Assembly: GCF_032854445.1 (NCBI RefSeq)
Contig: NC_088299.1
Coordinates: forward strand, 17,353,608-17,417,607
Length of the DNA stretch: 64,000 bases
DNA from: Liolophura sinensis
Taxonomy: Eukaryota; Mollusca; Polyplacophora; Chitonida; Chitonidae
Direction: 5' to 3'
The notes under the pieces are model-generated. The model was not told where the DNA came from. It worked only from the letters and a program-made list of their open reading frames with translations, and searched no databases. Shown piece after piece: positions 12,101-21,876 of the stretch. Position 1 is the stretch's first letter. The number at the start of each line of letters is the position of its first letter. Made by a program: the position numbers and the translations under genes.

Positions 12101-14790
12101 CTAGAACCGTCAGTATTTTCTTAGAATGAACGAGAGGGAGACATGGCAGTAAAAAGGCTAGGTGACTTCTATTGTACAGATGAAAAGAACAAACTTGTGC
12201 GACAGTGTCACTGAGAAACAACACTGATTCCTCTTCTACATTGGAAGGAACTTCCTGACAATGAATGGCCTATATTTAGGCATGTTAAAGGGAAGTTGTA
12301 AAAAACTTGGTAGTAAAGAACTGTGTCGAAGGGTTCTGGCGATGCACTCAACTCATGCCAAATGTTGCCAAGTTATTTGAGATTGGCTTGTGTTTATGCG
12401 ACACAACTGTGGCATGTGAATGTGTCTTTCCTACACAGAATAAATCAATTACCTGTTTGAGAGCCTCTATGAAAGCAGACAGGCTAGATCTTTTGATGAA
12501 AATTTGTATCATAGGACTAAATCTCTCTCTGTGTGATCCAAGTAAAGCAATACAGGGTAGGCAATCTGTCTACGTTAGACAGTTAGGTAGGCTAGCTACA
12601 CCATACAGGTCAACTTGCCAAAGAAGAAAGAGCAAAGCACTTTTTTTTTCAAAAAGATGAATTCATCACCAAATAGTTCCATGAAAGTTTCATGGATCAG
12701 AAAATAAATGTGCTCAACTGAGGTTTACTGCTGTATGCAGTTTATTTGTTGTACTGAAATGAATAAAGATCGTGAGACACTGTGTTCAAGCTCAACTGAT
12801 TTATGGTAAATTTTGTTTAAACGTTGGTACATTGTACTGTTTTTATATCAATCAGTACTCCTCCCACTAAGATTTGTATGAGTACAATACTTCATCCATA
12901 AAACCAGAAAAATATCTTTTGTCATACAAGGACAAAACAGCCCAAACTCAAACTTGATATATATTTCAACTTTCAATTCAGAAGTTGGAAATGTCTGAAA
13001 GTCAACAACAGAGCAAAATTGTTACAATCTTGTTGAAAAGGGAAGAAAAGGCCCCAAACTCCAAGCTTGCAATGGTGAAGCCAGGTATTACAGTAAGTTT
13101 CAATTCAATAAAATGAGCCATTATTAAAAAAAAACTCCCTCCCCACCTTTAGGAAAACACAAAGAAATCAGTCTTACAGGCACAGGTTCTGAAACTTCTT
13201 CCATATCAAATGTTTTTTTCTTTTTCTTCTTCTTCTTCATTCCAAGAGAAAAGTCCATAGACAAATCTGTAGGGTGGATTATTAAAACCCAGAAAAATAA
13301 AACATAATATGTTTAATATGAGGAAATTGATAAATGATGTTCAAAAATTAACTTGTATCCTCCTCCGACCAAACTGAAGTATACCCAGATGAGCAAAGGA
13401 TCATATCCAAACTATACAAGTCAAAACACTGTTGCTGAATCATGAATGTTACCCAATATCTATGAATCACCAAAACAGAATGTGCATTGATTTGCACAGA
13501 TAGGGCTTTTGACTCTCCACATTTGGTTACAAATTCGCTATATACAAATATTTACCCTAATTCTTCAACGTTTTCAACCGCCTCTGCAATTAATCTTTTG
13601 AAACATTTTGAGAGACTATGGGCTGTAGAGAATAATTTGCACAATTTAACTATTGTGCAGCTTGAATCTTGACACAAATCATTTTTAGCTTCATTTTCAT
13701 AATAATTATATGCATAAATTCCACTGAAAAAAGTGTTTCAGTGGTTGAACAGAATTAGTGTACACTTTGAACTACAGAACAATGGGAATTAACTAAAGCT
13801 GTGTTAGATGAGTCAATAGTAATTGTAATTGACTGATGTTTATGATATTTACAAATATGACTTGCCATCATCAATTTTGTCTGTGGACTGAGCCGTTGGT
13901 TCAGATGTCTGTTCAGTGGTTTCCTCTTCATCTTCCTTTGGTGGCTCTTCTACACCAAATGTCGCCCCTTCTGCATCAAATGGGGTCTTCTTTTTCTTCT
14001 TCTTTTTCTTTAGAGATGGATCGAATGACAACTGAAACGCGACACATGGATTCAAGTTAAGTCACAAACAAATGCTTGCTTAAGTTCTATACATGTGTAT
14101 GTAGGACTACTTAATTTTTTTAAGATTATGACCATTTTAATTGGCTCTTTTCACTCCTGTATTCAAGGTTTAGGTAAGAAGACACTTGTATAAGGCATTG
14201 CTTAGGTAGCCATCAAACACTTTGAAGCCTTTATCAGACATTGTTTTGGTACCTATCAAACACCTGGCCAAAGTTTTAGCCAAACTTCCTTAAGACATAA
14301 GGCTAGAAGCTACAGAGCTCTTCTATACACCACACATCACATGCATTCATGTACACAAGTAGTCACACTGAAAGCAGTAATACTGTATATTAAGAACTGT
14401 TTGTAAATTAACAAATTAGCAGTATATAATATGTCTATGTTTTTTCACCATCTTACTACATATTGCAGCTCTACATACATTGTAAATGTGACTGTCAACA
14501 TGAAAATTAGGGCATCTGTCTGGGATATGGTCCTCACAAAAATAAATCTGGTGGATGCGTGGATGCCAAATAGCCTCACCGCCAGTTTATTGTTATTCAT
14601 TCCATGGATTAGTTAAGTTGACCAGCTTCGTACTGTAGTGCTATGCTAAATCTAGTGCCAGTTTCATTCGTGGTGCTGGCATACCAAGAACGTTGTTGTT
14701 GTACAGCCCCTTGAGACATCAAGTTTGCGCCACCTTTCAATCCACAAACAAAACATTGGATTTTTCTCTTACCAGATCGTCGTCTGCCAT
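2983..14790 (-). CDS. EIF2S2: Eukaryotic translation initiation factor 2 subunit beta (nine coding exons)
   Basis: Beta subunit of the cytosolic eIF2 heterotrimer, which delivers initiator Met-tRNA to the 40S ribosome; in the family this subunit contacts eIF5 and eIF2B through lysine boxes. Exons in transcript order: 14790-14773, 14031-13866, 13266-13178, 10565-10400, 9619-9522, 9135-8987, 6573-6517, 4310-4225, 3158-2983. Together 1005 nt, 334 residues, close to the 333 I recall for the human protein. Seen: three polylysine boxes (residues 14-21, 72-79, 121-129), an acidic linker, the central domain with [15 protein letters not shown] and LRRYIKEYV, and a zinc finger with C282, C285, C303, C306. 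All junctions keep phase; acceptors are AG and donors GT except intron 2, which uses GC. The start is the only ATG giving the MADDD-type N-terminus and lies in a short first exon. Identity is secure; expression is not shown. Confidence 0.97.
3159..4224 (-). other. EIF2S2: EIF2S2 intron 8
   Basis: Donor GTAAGT at the 4224 side, acceptor at 3159. AT-rich; I see no repeat or gene in it. Confidence 0.85.
4225..4310 (-). CDS. EIF2S2: EIF2S2 coding exon 8
   Basis: Encodes [16 protein letters not shown] and [13 protein letters not shown], the end of the winged-helix core. Acceptor CTCTTTGCAG, donor GTAAGT. Confidence 0.95.
4396..4730 (-). mobile_element. tRNA-derived SINE, family 1, with deleted tRNA head
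   Basis: On the minus strand it starts with a tRNA-like head (GACCGGCCCGGATAGCACAG) and ends with the tail that reads GAGTGAGTGAGTGCTTGG on the plus strand. Compared with the copy at 49179-49507 it lacks about 23 bp between two CTAC repeats, which removes the anticodon-arm region between the A and B boxes. A TCATAAAA direct repeat on both sides may be its target-site duplication. Confidence 0.85.
6270..6412 (-). mobile_element. SINE family 2 fragment
   Basis: Shares ACCCACGGCCATCCGCAGGT, then a GGCAGATCTTCC-like and a CAGCATGAGTTGGACTTGAA segment with the copy at 26578-26842, but lacks both ends. Old and truncated. Confidence 0.75.
6517..6573 (-). CDS. EIF2S2: EIF2S2 coding exon 7
   Basis: 57-nt exon encoding [18 protein letters not shown]. 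Acceptor TGCTTTCAG, donor GTGAGT; phases fit exons 6 and 8. Confidence 0.95.
6574..8986 (-). other. EIF2S2: EIF2S2 intron 6
   Basis: Holds the 78-bp minisatellite C (6866-7238). The remaining 1.7 kb is AT-rich with no gene recognised; a weak resemblance near 8700-8770 to the eIF2-beta C-terminus was considered and rejected. Confidence 0.85.
6866..7238. repeat. Minisatellite C, 78-bp unit
   Basis: CACTTCCCACCT recurs at 6866, 6944, 7022, 7100 and 7168, giving four 78-bp steps with the last shortened by 10 bp. GC-rich compared with the intron. 78 is a multiple of three, so overlapping 115-143-codon frames stay open on both strands; these are by-products of the repeat. Confidence 0.95.
8987..9135 (-). 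CDS. EIF2S2: EIF2S2 coding exon 6
   Basis: Encodes [31 protein letters not shown] and [14 protein letters not shown], the most conserved part of the eIF2-beta core. Acceptor GCAATTCAG, donor GTAAGT. Confidence 0.96.
9136..9521 (-). other. EIF2S2: EIF2S2 intron 5, with a dispersed repeat
   Basis: Most of 9280-9480 matches, with divergence, the segment at 40345-40555 on the same strand: a core with CATGTTTGCA, TTCAAGCAT, GACTGATAAA, then AAATTAAAAATGT and TGCACTGAAAG. An interspersed repeat of unknown class. Confidence 0.7.
9280..9480. repeat. Dispersed repeat, copy 1
   Basis: Aligns by eye with 40345-40555. Both end in a TGCACTGAAAG...TTCA(C/T)ATG segment followed by a G-rich GGAATTA(A/G)GGTAAG. 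A short piece of the same end is seen at 26440-26490. No open frame or clear terminal repeat. Confidence 0.65.
9522..9619 (-). CDS. EIF2S2: EIF2S2 coding exon 5
   Basis: Encodes [13 protein letters not shown] and [14 protein letters not shown], matching the family's aromatic Y-TYEE motif at the start of the conserved core. Its acceptor (TTTGTTACAG) directly abuts the 49-bp minisatellite; donor GTATGC. Confidence 0.94.
9620..10399 (-). other. EIF2S2: EIF2S2 intron 4, largely minisatellite D
   Basis: Starts with GTAAGG at 10399 and ends in TTTGTTACAG at 9620. About 540 of its 780 bp are the 49-bp array, which reaches to the acceptor itself. Confidence 0.9.
9628..10168. repeat. Minisatellite D, 49-bp unit, abutting an exon
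   Basis: Eleven near-identical 49-bp units containing GGTATGACTGAAGTCCAGGC and ATGGTGGTGTTGAACC. Variation is confined mostly to two sites (TACACGG/TACATGG and ACCTCAA/ACCGCAA). In gene orientation the unit contains GTATTTATTGAGG, which resembles the true acceptor GTATTTGTTACAGAGG at its edge. Confidence 0.95.
10400..10565 (-). CDS. EIF2S2: EIF2S2 coding exon 4 (lysine box 3)
   Basis: Acceptor CCAACAG, donor GTAAGG. Encodes [10 protein letters not shown], then DFDLNLPM and KKKKRKKKK (121-129), then an acidic stretch ending DQDVDE. The final G joins exon 5 to make Glu. Confidence 0.93.
10566..13177 (-). other. EIF2S2: EIF2S2 intron 3, hosting a hAT remnant
   Basis: 2.6-kb intron. The central part is a decayed hAT-type transposase in antisense orientation; the rest is AT-rich with nothing recognised. 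Confidence 0.85.
11515..12657 (+). pseudogene. Decayed hAT-superfamily transposase, antisense within EIF2S2 intron 3
   Basis: Two coding remnants in different frames. 11515-11934 encodes a segment with [30 protein letters not shown] and [20 protein letters not shown], which resembles the middle of animal hAT-like proteins of the ZNF862/ZMYM6 type. 12307-12657 encodes [20 protein letters not shown], then [12 protein letters not shown] and [12 protein letters not shown], the C-terminal hAT dimerisation region, with an expected Arg of the CER motif replaced by Cys. Frame changes near 11930 and stops between 12124 and 12306 show that it is dead. I see no terminal inverted repeats, so the element's limits are uncertain. 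Family assignment rests on remembered motifs. Confidence 0.75.
13178..13266 (-). CDS. EIF2S2: EIF2S2 coding exon 3 (lysine box 2)
   Basis: Acceptor CCCTACAG, donor GTAAGA. Encodes LSMDFSLGM, eight lysines (72-79), then [12 protein letters not shown]. Its leading AT completes an Asp codon begun in exon 2. Confidence 0.93.
13267..13865 (-). other. EIF2S2: EIF2S2 intron 2 (GC-AG)
   Basis: Begins GCAAGT after exon 2 and ends CCCTACAG. The only donor that keeps the reading frame is this GC site. Contains one copy of a dispersed repeat (13556-13690). Confidence 0.8.
13556..13690. repeat. Dispersed repeat 2, copy within EIF2S2 intron 2
   Basis: ACCCTAATTCTTCAAC, TTTTGA(A/G)ACATT(T/C)TGAG and GAATAATTTGCACAATTTA match the segment at 48640-48780 in order. 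A reverse-complement piece is at 49545-49610. Unknown class. Confidence 0.7.
13866..14031 (-). CDS. EIF2S2: EIF2S2 coding exon 2 (lysine box 1)
   Basis: Residues 7-61 plus one base. Acceptor CGCGTTTCAG. Carries LSFDPSL followed by eight lysines (14-21), then an acidic, Thr/Glu-rich linker ending TDKIDD. The phase-compatible donor is GCAAGT, not GT. Confidence 0.93.
14032..14772 (-). other. EIF2S2: EIF2S2 intron 1
   Basis: Donor GTAAGA, acceptor CGCGTTTCAG. AT-rich; small open frames at 14431-14616 and 14609-14806 have no support. Confidence 0.85.
14773..14790 (-). CDS. EIF2S2: EIF2S2 coding exon 1
   Basis: Six codons, MADDDL, followed by a GTAAGA donor. Very short coding part of the first exon, joined in phase 0 to exon 2, whose first residues LSFDP match the conserved IFDP motif before lysine box 1. 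Confidence 0.9.
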
Positions 14791-14860
14791 ATTTGGTTAG
14801 AATCACAAATGACTTTCAATATTTCTTTATTCGGAATATCCTTGCTGTTGCCTCTTGTTT

Positions 14861-14869
14861 CCTTTTATA
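14861..14869 (-). promoter_or_regulatory. EIF2S2: TATA box, EIF2S2
   Basis: TATAAAAGG on the gene strand, 71 bp upstream of the EIF2S2 ATG. The usual spacing would place transcription start near 14838 and give a 5' UTR of about 50 nt. Confidence 0.55.
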
Positions 14870-14892
14870 GTCCACACCACGTTTTTCTTCTC

Positions 14893-14901
14893 GTTGCATC
14901 A
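14893..14901 (-). promoter_or_regulatory. CARE-like (ATF4/C-EBP) element
   Basis: TGATGCAAC on the EIF2S2 strand fits the TGATGXAAX consensus of C/EBP-ATF response elements used by ATF4. It lies about 25 bp upstream of the EIF2S2 TATA box and inside the shared promoter. A nine-base match alone is weak; position and gene identity make it notable. Confidence 0.4.
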
Positions 14902-14911
14902 GCTAACCTCT

Positions 14912-14919
14912 ACTTCCGG
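14912..14919. promoter_or_regulatory. ETS/GABP-type site ACTTCCGG
   Basis: Reads CCGGAAGT on the minus strand, the core of ETS-family sites that are common in animal bidirectional housekeeping promoters. It overlaps a GTAAGG that could serve as a 5' splice site for ZFAND1. Confidence 0.5.
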
Positions 14920-14939
14920 TAAGGATGCCGGAGAATAGA

Positions 14940-14947
14940 TATAAAAT
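14940..14947 (+). promoter_or_regulatory. ZFAND1: TATA-like box, ZFAND1 side
   Basis: TATAAAAT on the plus strand, 222 bp upstream of the ZFAND1 ATG. It would suit a start near 14970; competing TATA-like sequence lies at 15093-15103. Confidence 0.35.
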
Positions 14948-15168
14948 ACGCATCGACGGCAGTGGACTAATAAACAGAAATATCTTTTCAGCTAATTCTA
15001 AAGGTTTATCGCTTCAAATATTCATATCCTAGCTATTTGATTTTGAATCATTTGGTTAATGGCTTACTTTTAAATTTTGTTCTCCTCTGGTCTATATATA
15101 TAAAAAAAATCCGTTTTCATATTTAATGTATTTAATGTGTGCTCATTTCCAGTGGCGGGAACTGGACG

Positions 15169-15223
15169 ATGGCTGAAGTTCTTGCTGGACAACACTGCTC
15201 TGTCAAAATTTGTAAACAGCTAG
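15169..15223 (+). CDS. ZFAND1: ZFAND1 coding exon 1
   Basis: MAEVLAGQHCSVKICKQL plus one base; carries the first two Cys of AN1-1. Context ACGATGG around the ATG is acceptable. Donor GTCAGT. Confidence 0.9.
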
Positions 15224-18200
15224 GTCAGTGGGATAACAAAAAAAACCTCTGGAAACAAACATACACTTACTACTGAAGAGAATTAACCCCAAATCCAAGT
15301 ATTTAATTCCTCATGGTGTTGCCAACTAGCCCGCCATCTGAGGCGAGCAGATGTACAACAACAACGACCATCATGCAAAATCATGCAAATTGACTAGGTC
15401 TATAAAACTATGTTAGTTTTTACATCGCCCTCGAATGAAAAGAACTAATGTATCCACAAGAGTCTCTTCTCAGTTATCATATTTTGAAAATAAAATATGC
15501 CTAGCAGCCTTCTGACATTCCAATGGATACATGTTGGCCCTTGGATCCGTCGATTGCCTTATAAATTAGACGTTTCAAGCAAGTGATATATCTAACAGAG
15601 GTCCCTTCCTAAAACACGGGATATAAGTAAACACTGGTGGCTATTTTAACTCCTCTCTATGTATTGGGTTGGCGAAATATTATAGCCACAGGGGCAACCT
15701 ATGATGAACCCTACACCAATTCACGTCTTGTCCGATAAGTCCTTTAGAAATGATGACTGCAGTCCAAAACAGCTGTGAACTCGTCACACACAGCTGTCAA
15801 GCCGTCGCACACAACATCCCAGATATATTCCAGTCGGTAAAGGCACACCGGCCCCGTATTTACGACATGGCAGATCATTTCTAACCAAGGTGGCAGTTAG
15901 GCTAATCTTTTTAGGTTTAACATGCTTGCACCATCAAAGAACAGTAACATTTTTAAGACCCGTCACTGTGGTGAGGGCAAGATAGCTGCTCCTTTAGCGG
16001 TGACCATGAGGTGAATTTGGGTCTCGTGTGTCCGTCATAAGTGAAATATATGTGTTATTTTGCGTGTGTGTTAACATTTGTTTTGGACTGCTGAGATCAT
16101 TTAGAAAAACATCATCTGACTCGATATGAAATGGTGTATGGTGTACCATAGGCTGCTGCTGTGGCTATGACACTCCACCAGATCTGTATAGAGAGAGGAG
16201 TTGAAATAGCCAACTGTGGTTAGGATATAAGCTGAGCTGGCATTTCAGAAGTCTGGCAAGTTCTCAGTGTTATTAGTAGCTCCTGTAAAGTCAAGTCTTT
16301 TAACCACATCATGTTGTGAAAGCCCACCACGTTGTCTTGTCCAGACATATGTGAACTCACCAGTGTTTTAAAATGCCAACTCATCTTACTTTCCTATCTG
16401 CACTTAGAACCTCTGTAGTGTTTCTACCGGACGTTTTTTCAATCTCGGCACTCCATAGCAGGGGGAATCAGACTTTTGTAGGACCAAAATGGGCTTCTGT
16501 CCTGCTGAAATTGGTTATTTATAGACCGAAAATATGCTAAATTTTTAACAGGCAGGTATGTTTGGCTCCTCAAAGCTTAGCCAAGTATTCTTTTTGGTGG
16601 AGACTTTCCCCATGCTGATTACTATTCTTCTTCCACTATGAAGACAGACGTGCAAAATAGTCTGCCTGGCACGGTGCTTATGCACTCTAAAGTTAATTAT
16701 AGTGAACATGGTTACCAGTTTGAAGTTTGTTGGGTAGTGGACTAGAAATGAATGGTATAAGCCTAGCAGGATACAACTGTGGTCCAACAAATGCTTGATC
16801 CCCTCGGCTAGTGATTGTTGATTGAGAGAATGTGAGGAAGGAAACACTATGGAGCGATTAAGTGTGGACAGAAAAAATGCTTTTGTGAAGTGACGTCAAA
16901 TGTTGGTGTACAGCGTCTAATTGATTAGGCTAATCTGTTGTGCTGTTTCAAAATTCATAATTTATTTAACATTAATTTAAGTTATTTTCATTAAAGTAAA
17001 CTGCGATTTAACAATCTGATAGTGGGCGATCCCATTCACCTTTAATGAAATAACTTTCAAATGTGGTTGAATTTTTCAGTGGATAGGCAGAGGAAAGAAT
17101 CTAATGAATATCAATTCAAAATCACATCTGCGCAAGCTTCTTAGCTGTTTCTGATAAATTTGCAACTCTGCTCTTTGCTTCCGATGATTTATCCCACATG
17201 CGCTACATGTAATGCACAGTTTTGCTCAGTCATCTGATTGGGCTCAGATGATGATAGGGAAACAAGGAATTAAGAATTATGATTAATTAAGTATGCCTAA
17301 AGCATAATAAGTAAAGTTTTTGTAAATATTTCATTCTCTTGTTACATGTGTGACAGTTTCTGTTGCTTTAATTGCTAGAAACACAATGGCTGATTTTTAT
17401 ACTTGTTTCTGCAGATTTTCTACCATTTACCTGTGATGGATGTGGTCAGATATTCTGGTAAGTTTATGTATATGTATATGTGTTTAAAAGGGCATACAGA
17501 TTTGCACCTGGTGTCCGTGGCAACACATAATGAAGAGATATGTCACCATGGTAAATGTGTGTAACATAGTAGAGTTGTTTGCGACAGCTTTGTAAAATAG
17601 TGCCCTGTGTTAAGTTGATATCATATGCAACGACACGACATTCTCTGCCCTGTTCTGTTTGTGCATTATGATGTCACAATAGCCAAAAAGCGTCTGAAAT
17701 TAGGACATCCAAATGGATCCAAAGTCTTGCCCATGCTCTGTGCCAATTTGCAAGGGGAGAGAACTGATGAAGGTGCTCTGTTCACACTACCATTTATTGA
17801 AAACGACCTACAGCTATGTCACAATATCCTAAGTTACTGGTACCTTCCTTTTTCTACTGCACAAAAAAATCATGATGTGGCTTTTCGGAATCTAATATGG
17901 CTGTCACTACGTCAGTACATGTACTATTGTGTCTCATTGGGCAGTTTCATTAAATTTGCATTACAACTCTTAAAATGGTCTTCCACCTGCACTGCATTAC
18001 TTTTATACAAGAGCATGCCTTTTAGAACTTTTTATTACCTTTTTTCAGTTTGGATCACAGAAGCAAAGACGCTCACAGCTGCTCCATGGTTTGTATTTCT
18101 GGGCCAGTTTATAGTTTCATCTGTAAGGTCAGAGCCATATCTAGAGCCTGTTTAGCTGTTTAGCTCAGGAAAATATTTTGGGCATAAAACTAATCAAGCT

Positions 18201-21200
18201 GTAATAAAACTAACATGTGGACAGAAAAAAAAAATGTGATTGTTTACGAACATTTTTTTATACAAGTTTCCTTCATTGATAAACTTCAAAGCTCTCAGAA
18301 ATCATCTTTTCTGTTGCATTTGATAACATTTTTTTAGGCACCATCTTAGTATGTAACATATTTCAACCAGTGAAAAGTGAAGGAGATGTTGTTAGCAGTA
18401 AGACTATCCTTTTTAAATGTGAACCAGATATAACTGCAGGATTGTGCTCTGAGATTTAATTGGATGACCTATTTAAGTTTAAACTGTAACTGAGTCAAAC
18501 TATCCGTAGTGTCCATTTCACTCATTCAGTCATCTTGCGAAGTGAAAGTGAAGTGTTGAGATTGTGAGTGGATGCTATAGACCTGATTCCAGTTGGTTAT
18601 ATAGTGGTTAAATTCTTGTTTTTAGGTACTCGTAGACAAGACCCTACCAGATTATGAGGGACCAAAGTCCTACCCATGCTCCATGCCAGACTGTAAGGGG
18701 AGAGAACTGATGGAAGTGATCTGTCCACACTGCCAGTTGAATTTCTGCCTGAGGTACCTGGATAAGTCTGTGTTGAACTGTTCCTGTTTACGTGCTACAT
18801 CTGACTAATGCATATTCATGAACTGAAATATTACTTGTGGCACTGAAATTCAAGTAGGATATTATCTCACCTTCTAAAGAAGCCTTAAAACACTTTTCAA
18901 AGATCAAAATCTGACTCTCAGAATTGGGCAGAATGAGTAAACTTAGTCATGGACCAAATTAAATTCAAGCATAGTTCGATCCATTGATTGGATAAAGGCA
19001 GATCTGATTGAAAATACAGCTGGGTTGTTTTATCCATTATGGTCATTGTGGACCCTGACATAACTATTACTCTGGTACAGCTCAAAACAGTGGCCAGCAT
19101 ATACATGTATTGCAAAAGTAAATCTTTTAGAATGCCCGTTTCTTTAGTTGACTTTGAAGAAAGTACACCTGTGCTGCCGAGGTCTATGTATAAAGTTATG
19201 ACTTCCTGTTAAGTGGCTATGTATGATCATAGATTTAGCCAGAAGTGGAAATCAGGCCATCTCATTTTCAATTTTCTGCTATTTTCCCTATCTCTCCCAT
19301 GTTAATATTGTCAGAATAGGCTATCTATCCCACCCTCACCCCAACCTCCCGGCTAAACCTATACATACAGTATGCCTTCACATGGTGATGATTCTGGTCA
19401 GGTGCTAACCAATAGCTGTGATGTCTGTTCCATAGGTTATTCAGTACAACATGAAAACCTATGGAAAAAAACCCAGCATTAAGGAACTGTCTTGACATTA
19501 CAAATGTACATTTCAGCCATCGACATCAGGTAGAACATGACTGTGAAAAGTTAAACAGGGGCCCTCCTCCTGTGTCAAAAACTGCCGAACACGTGAAGCA
19601 AATCTTAGGTAAGTAAACCACACCTTTATTTCTTTTTTTTTTTCAGTTTACGCTGTAAATTCCTCAGCTGCGTACTACACTCTTGGAGTTATTTTCTTCC
19701 CCTGGCCTGAATGCTGGATTTGTTCTGATCCAGGCTTCTGAGGGGTGTTGCACTTGTAAAGTTTGCAGGAGTGGGACATGAGTCTGGCATTAACAGACAT
19801 GTGGCACTACTTTGCACTTGCATGTTGGTACTTTACTTCTGCCTTTATTCTCATAAATTCTAGCATTTTGACATTGTTTCTAGTGCAGAATATTTGGTAC
19901 TTAAATGGTGCAGGTCATTTGTAGACTAGTCATTTATTTGAGTGGATTTTTGCATTGTACTGAACAACACTTCATTTATACAACGGTCGCCAGCTTGGTG
20001 GTGGGAGGAAACTGGGCAGAGACCTGGGGAAGCTATCTGCTGGCTACTGGAAGACCTTGGAAGAACGTGGAATTTAGCTGACAGTGAATGCATTGTTAAA
20101 GGCTCCTGGGTTATTGTTGTACATTTTTAAGTGTTGATCTTTACTGTTACATCATTGACAGAAGCCAAACAGAACCAGCCTCCAAAAGCCAGGAAAGGTC
20201 GGGGGCCAAAATCCAGTAAGACAGCTGCCAAAGTGGCTCTGATGAAACTAAAAAATGAAAGCTTGTGGAGACAAGGGGCTACCTGAGACGGAGAAGGTGT
20301 ACTTTAATGTGGCTCTTCCGCTAGATGGACCTGTCAGACATAAGGCCATGTTTTTCTCCAAGGTTAGACAATAGTTTTAATTGCTATTTAAGTACTTTTA
20401 GTTCATTTTGTTCGGTGCTGAATATTTTTTTCTGCAGTGTGTTATGTATACAGAAAAAGGCACGACTGCGATCTGCAAGTAACATGTTTGCCTTATATGA
20501 AATTATTGTTATTTACTTATTTGATTGGTGTTTTACGCCGTACTCAAGAATATTTTACTTATGCCATGGCAGCTATCATTATGGTGGCAGGAAACCAGCC
20601 AGAGCCCGGGGAAACCCACCACCATTCAGAGGTTGCTGGCAGATCTTCCCACGTAAGGCCGGAGAGGAAGCCAGGGAGAGCTGGATTCACAACAGCCACA
20701 TTAGTGGGAAGCTCGTGGGTCATTACGGAAATTGTGGATCAGATATTGTACTCTAAGGAGAAATAAGACAAAGAAAATGTTGCTTTCTGGCAATATGGCG
20801 TAATAACTTTTATGATTATGTGTATTTATTTGCAGACATGGAGCATTGGTCGCATTATTGACAACATTGCGACTTTGTGTGACCTGCGTAACGACAACAA
20901 CACAGCAGCTCTCAAGGTGAGGTGGTCACTGAATTACATGTCCTTCCCTGTGTTCTCAAATAACTTGACAGATATATGTGTCAGATGCCACTGAAATGAA
21001 GCCTGTTAGAATAATATCTGTAACAAAGGATGCTTGGTTGATTTACAAAGCTTGATCAGGGAATTTATGGCTTCCTTTGCTGTCACTGCGTGCAGGGCCT
21101 CGGTGACGATGACGCTTGTGTGGCATTTGTGGAGTCTGGCATTTTTTGTAGACCACTTGTTTTCCACCAATATTGTGTGCATATTTCTGTGTGTTGCATG

Positions 21201-21840
21201 TGGGAAATTTGTTAGTAATTTGCCAATGGTTGGTGCTTTCCGCAGGGCACTCTGGTAAGTAAAAAATTTTTCATTATGGTGTTAAAGAACAGTGAAATAA
21301 AAAAAAACAATCAATCAATTTACAAAGAAATTGTTATTCTGCAAATATCCTGTCATAATAATAATAATTCTTCACAACATAAAGTGAAACCTGCCGTATG
21401 TGGCCAGTGAAGGGAAATAGAAAAAAATCATTACAACTTAAACTTTTCAGAAACTACGCTGACGTCTAACCGCGTAGTGATATCACGTATAGAAGTCAAG
21501 TCAAGCGTCATCAGTAATTGGGAAGTACATGGCAGAGTATAATATAGTACAGACTATATTTATATAACAACTTTTTTGTACCATGGACATGTCAAAAGTT
21601 GGCTTTATACAGTATATTGTTCAGTATGTTAATATTTGTTACAAGCGTATTACAATTTTAACGATATCTCCTGGTCGAAAGTCGGCCATGTTGACATTCG
21701 CAGATGACAAGACAAAGTTGTAAAAAAAAGTAGTGCCTGTACAGCTGAGTTGTAACTTGTCGGAATGTCGGAAAATGTCGGAATTTTTATTACACTTGGT
21801 GCATATCAAAACGATATGTCATGGAAAAGTGAACTTTTAT

Positions 21841-21876
<36 letters not shown>

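Larger units (their letters stand above)
14791..15168. promoter_or_regulatory. Bidirectional promoter region between EIF2S2 and ZFAND1
   Basis: 378 bp separate the two start codons. Seen in order: minus-strand TATA box (14861-14869), CARE-like element (14893-14901), ACTTCCGG ETS-type site (14912-14919), plus-strand TATA-like TATAAAAT (14940-14947) and another TATATATAAAA (15093-15103). A possible untranslated first exon of ZFAND1 could end at the CCG|GTAAGG donor (14918/14919) and be joined to the CATTTCCAG acceptor (15152), just upstream of the ATG. Divergent transcription is inferred from gene orientation. Confidence 0.7.

Noticed and set aside
17625-18155. 176-codon frame as a gene
   Set aside because: It lies in ZFAND1 intron 2 and runs into exon 3 in the wrong frame; the homologous frame of the exon-4 ghost is different.
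20325-20766. Frames of 109-143 codons
   Set aside because: They cross the exon 6 donor into intron 6 and read through a SINE.
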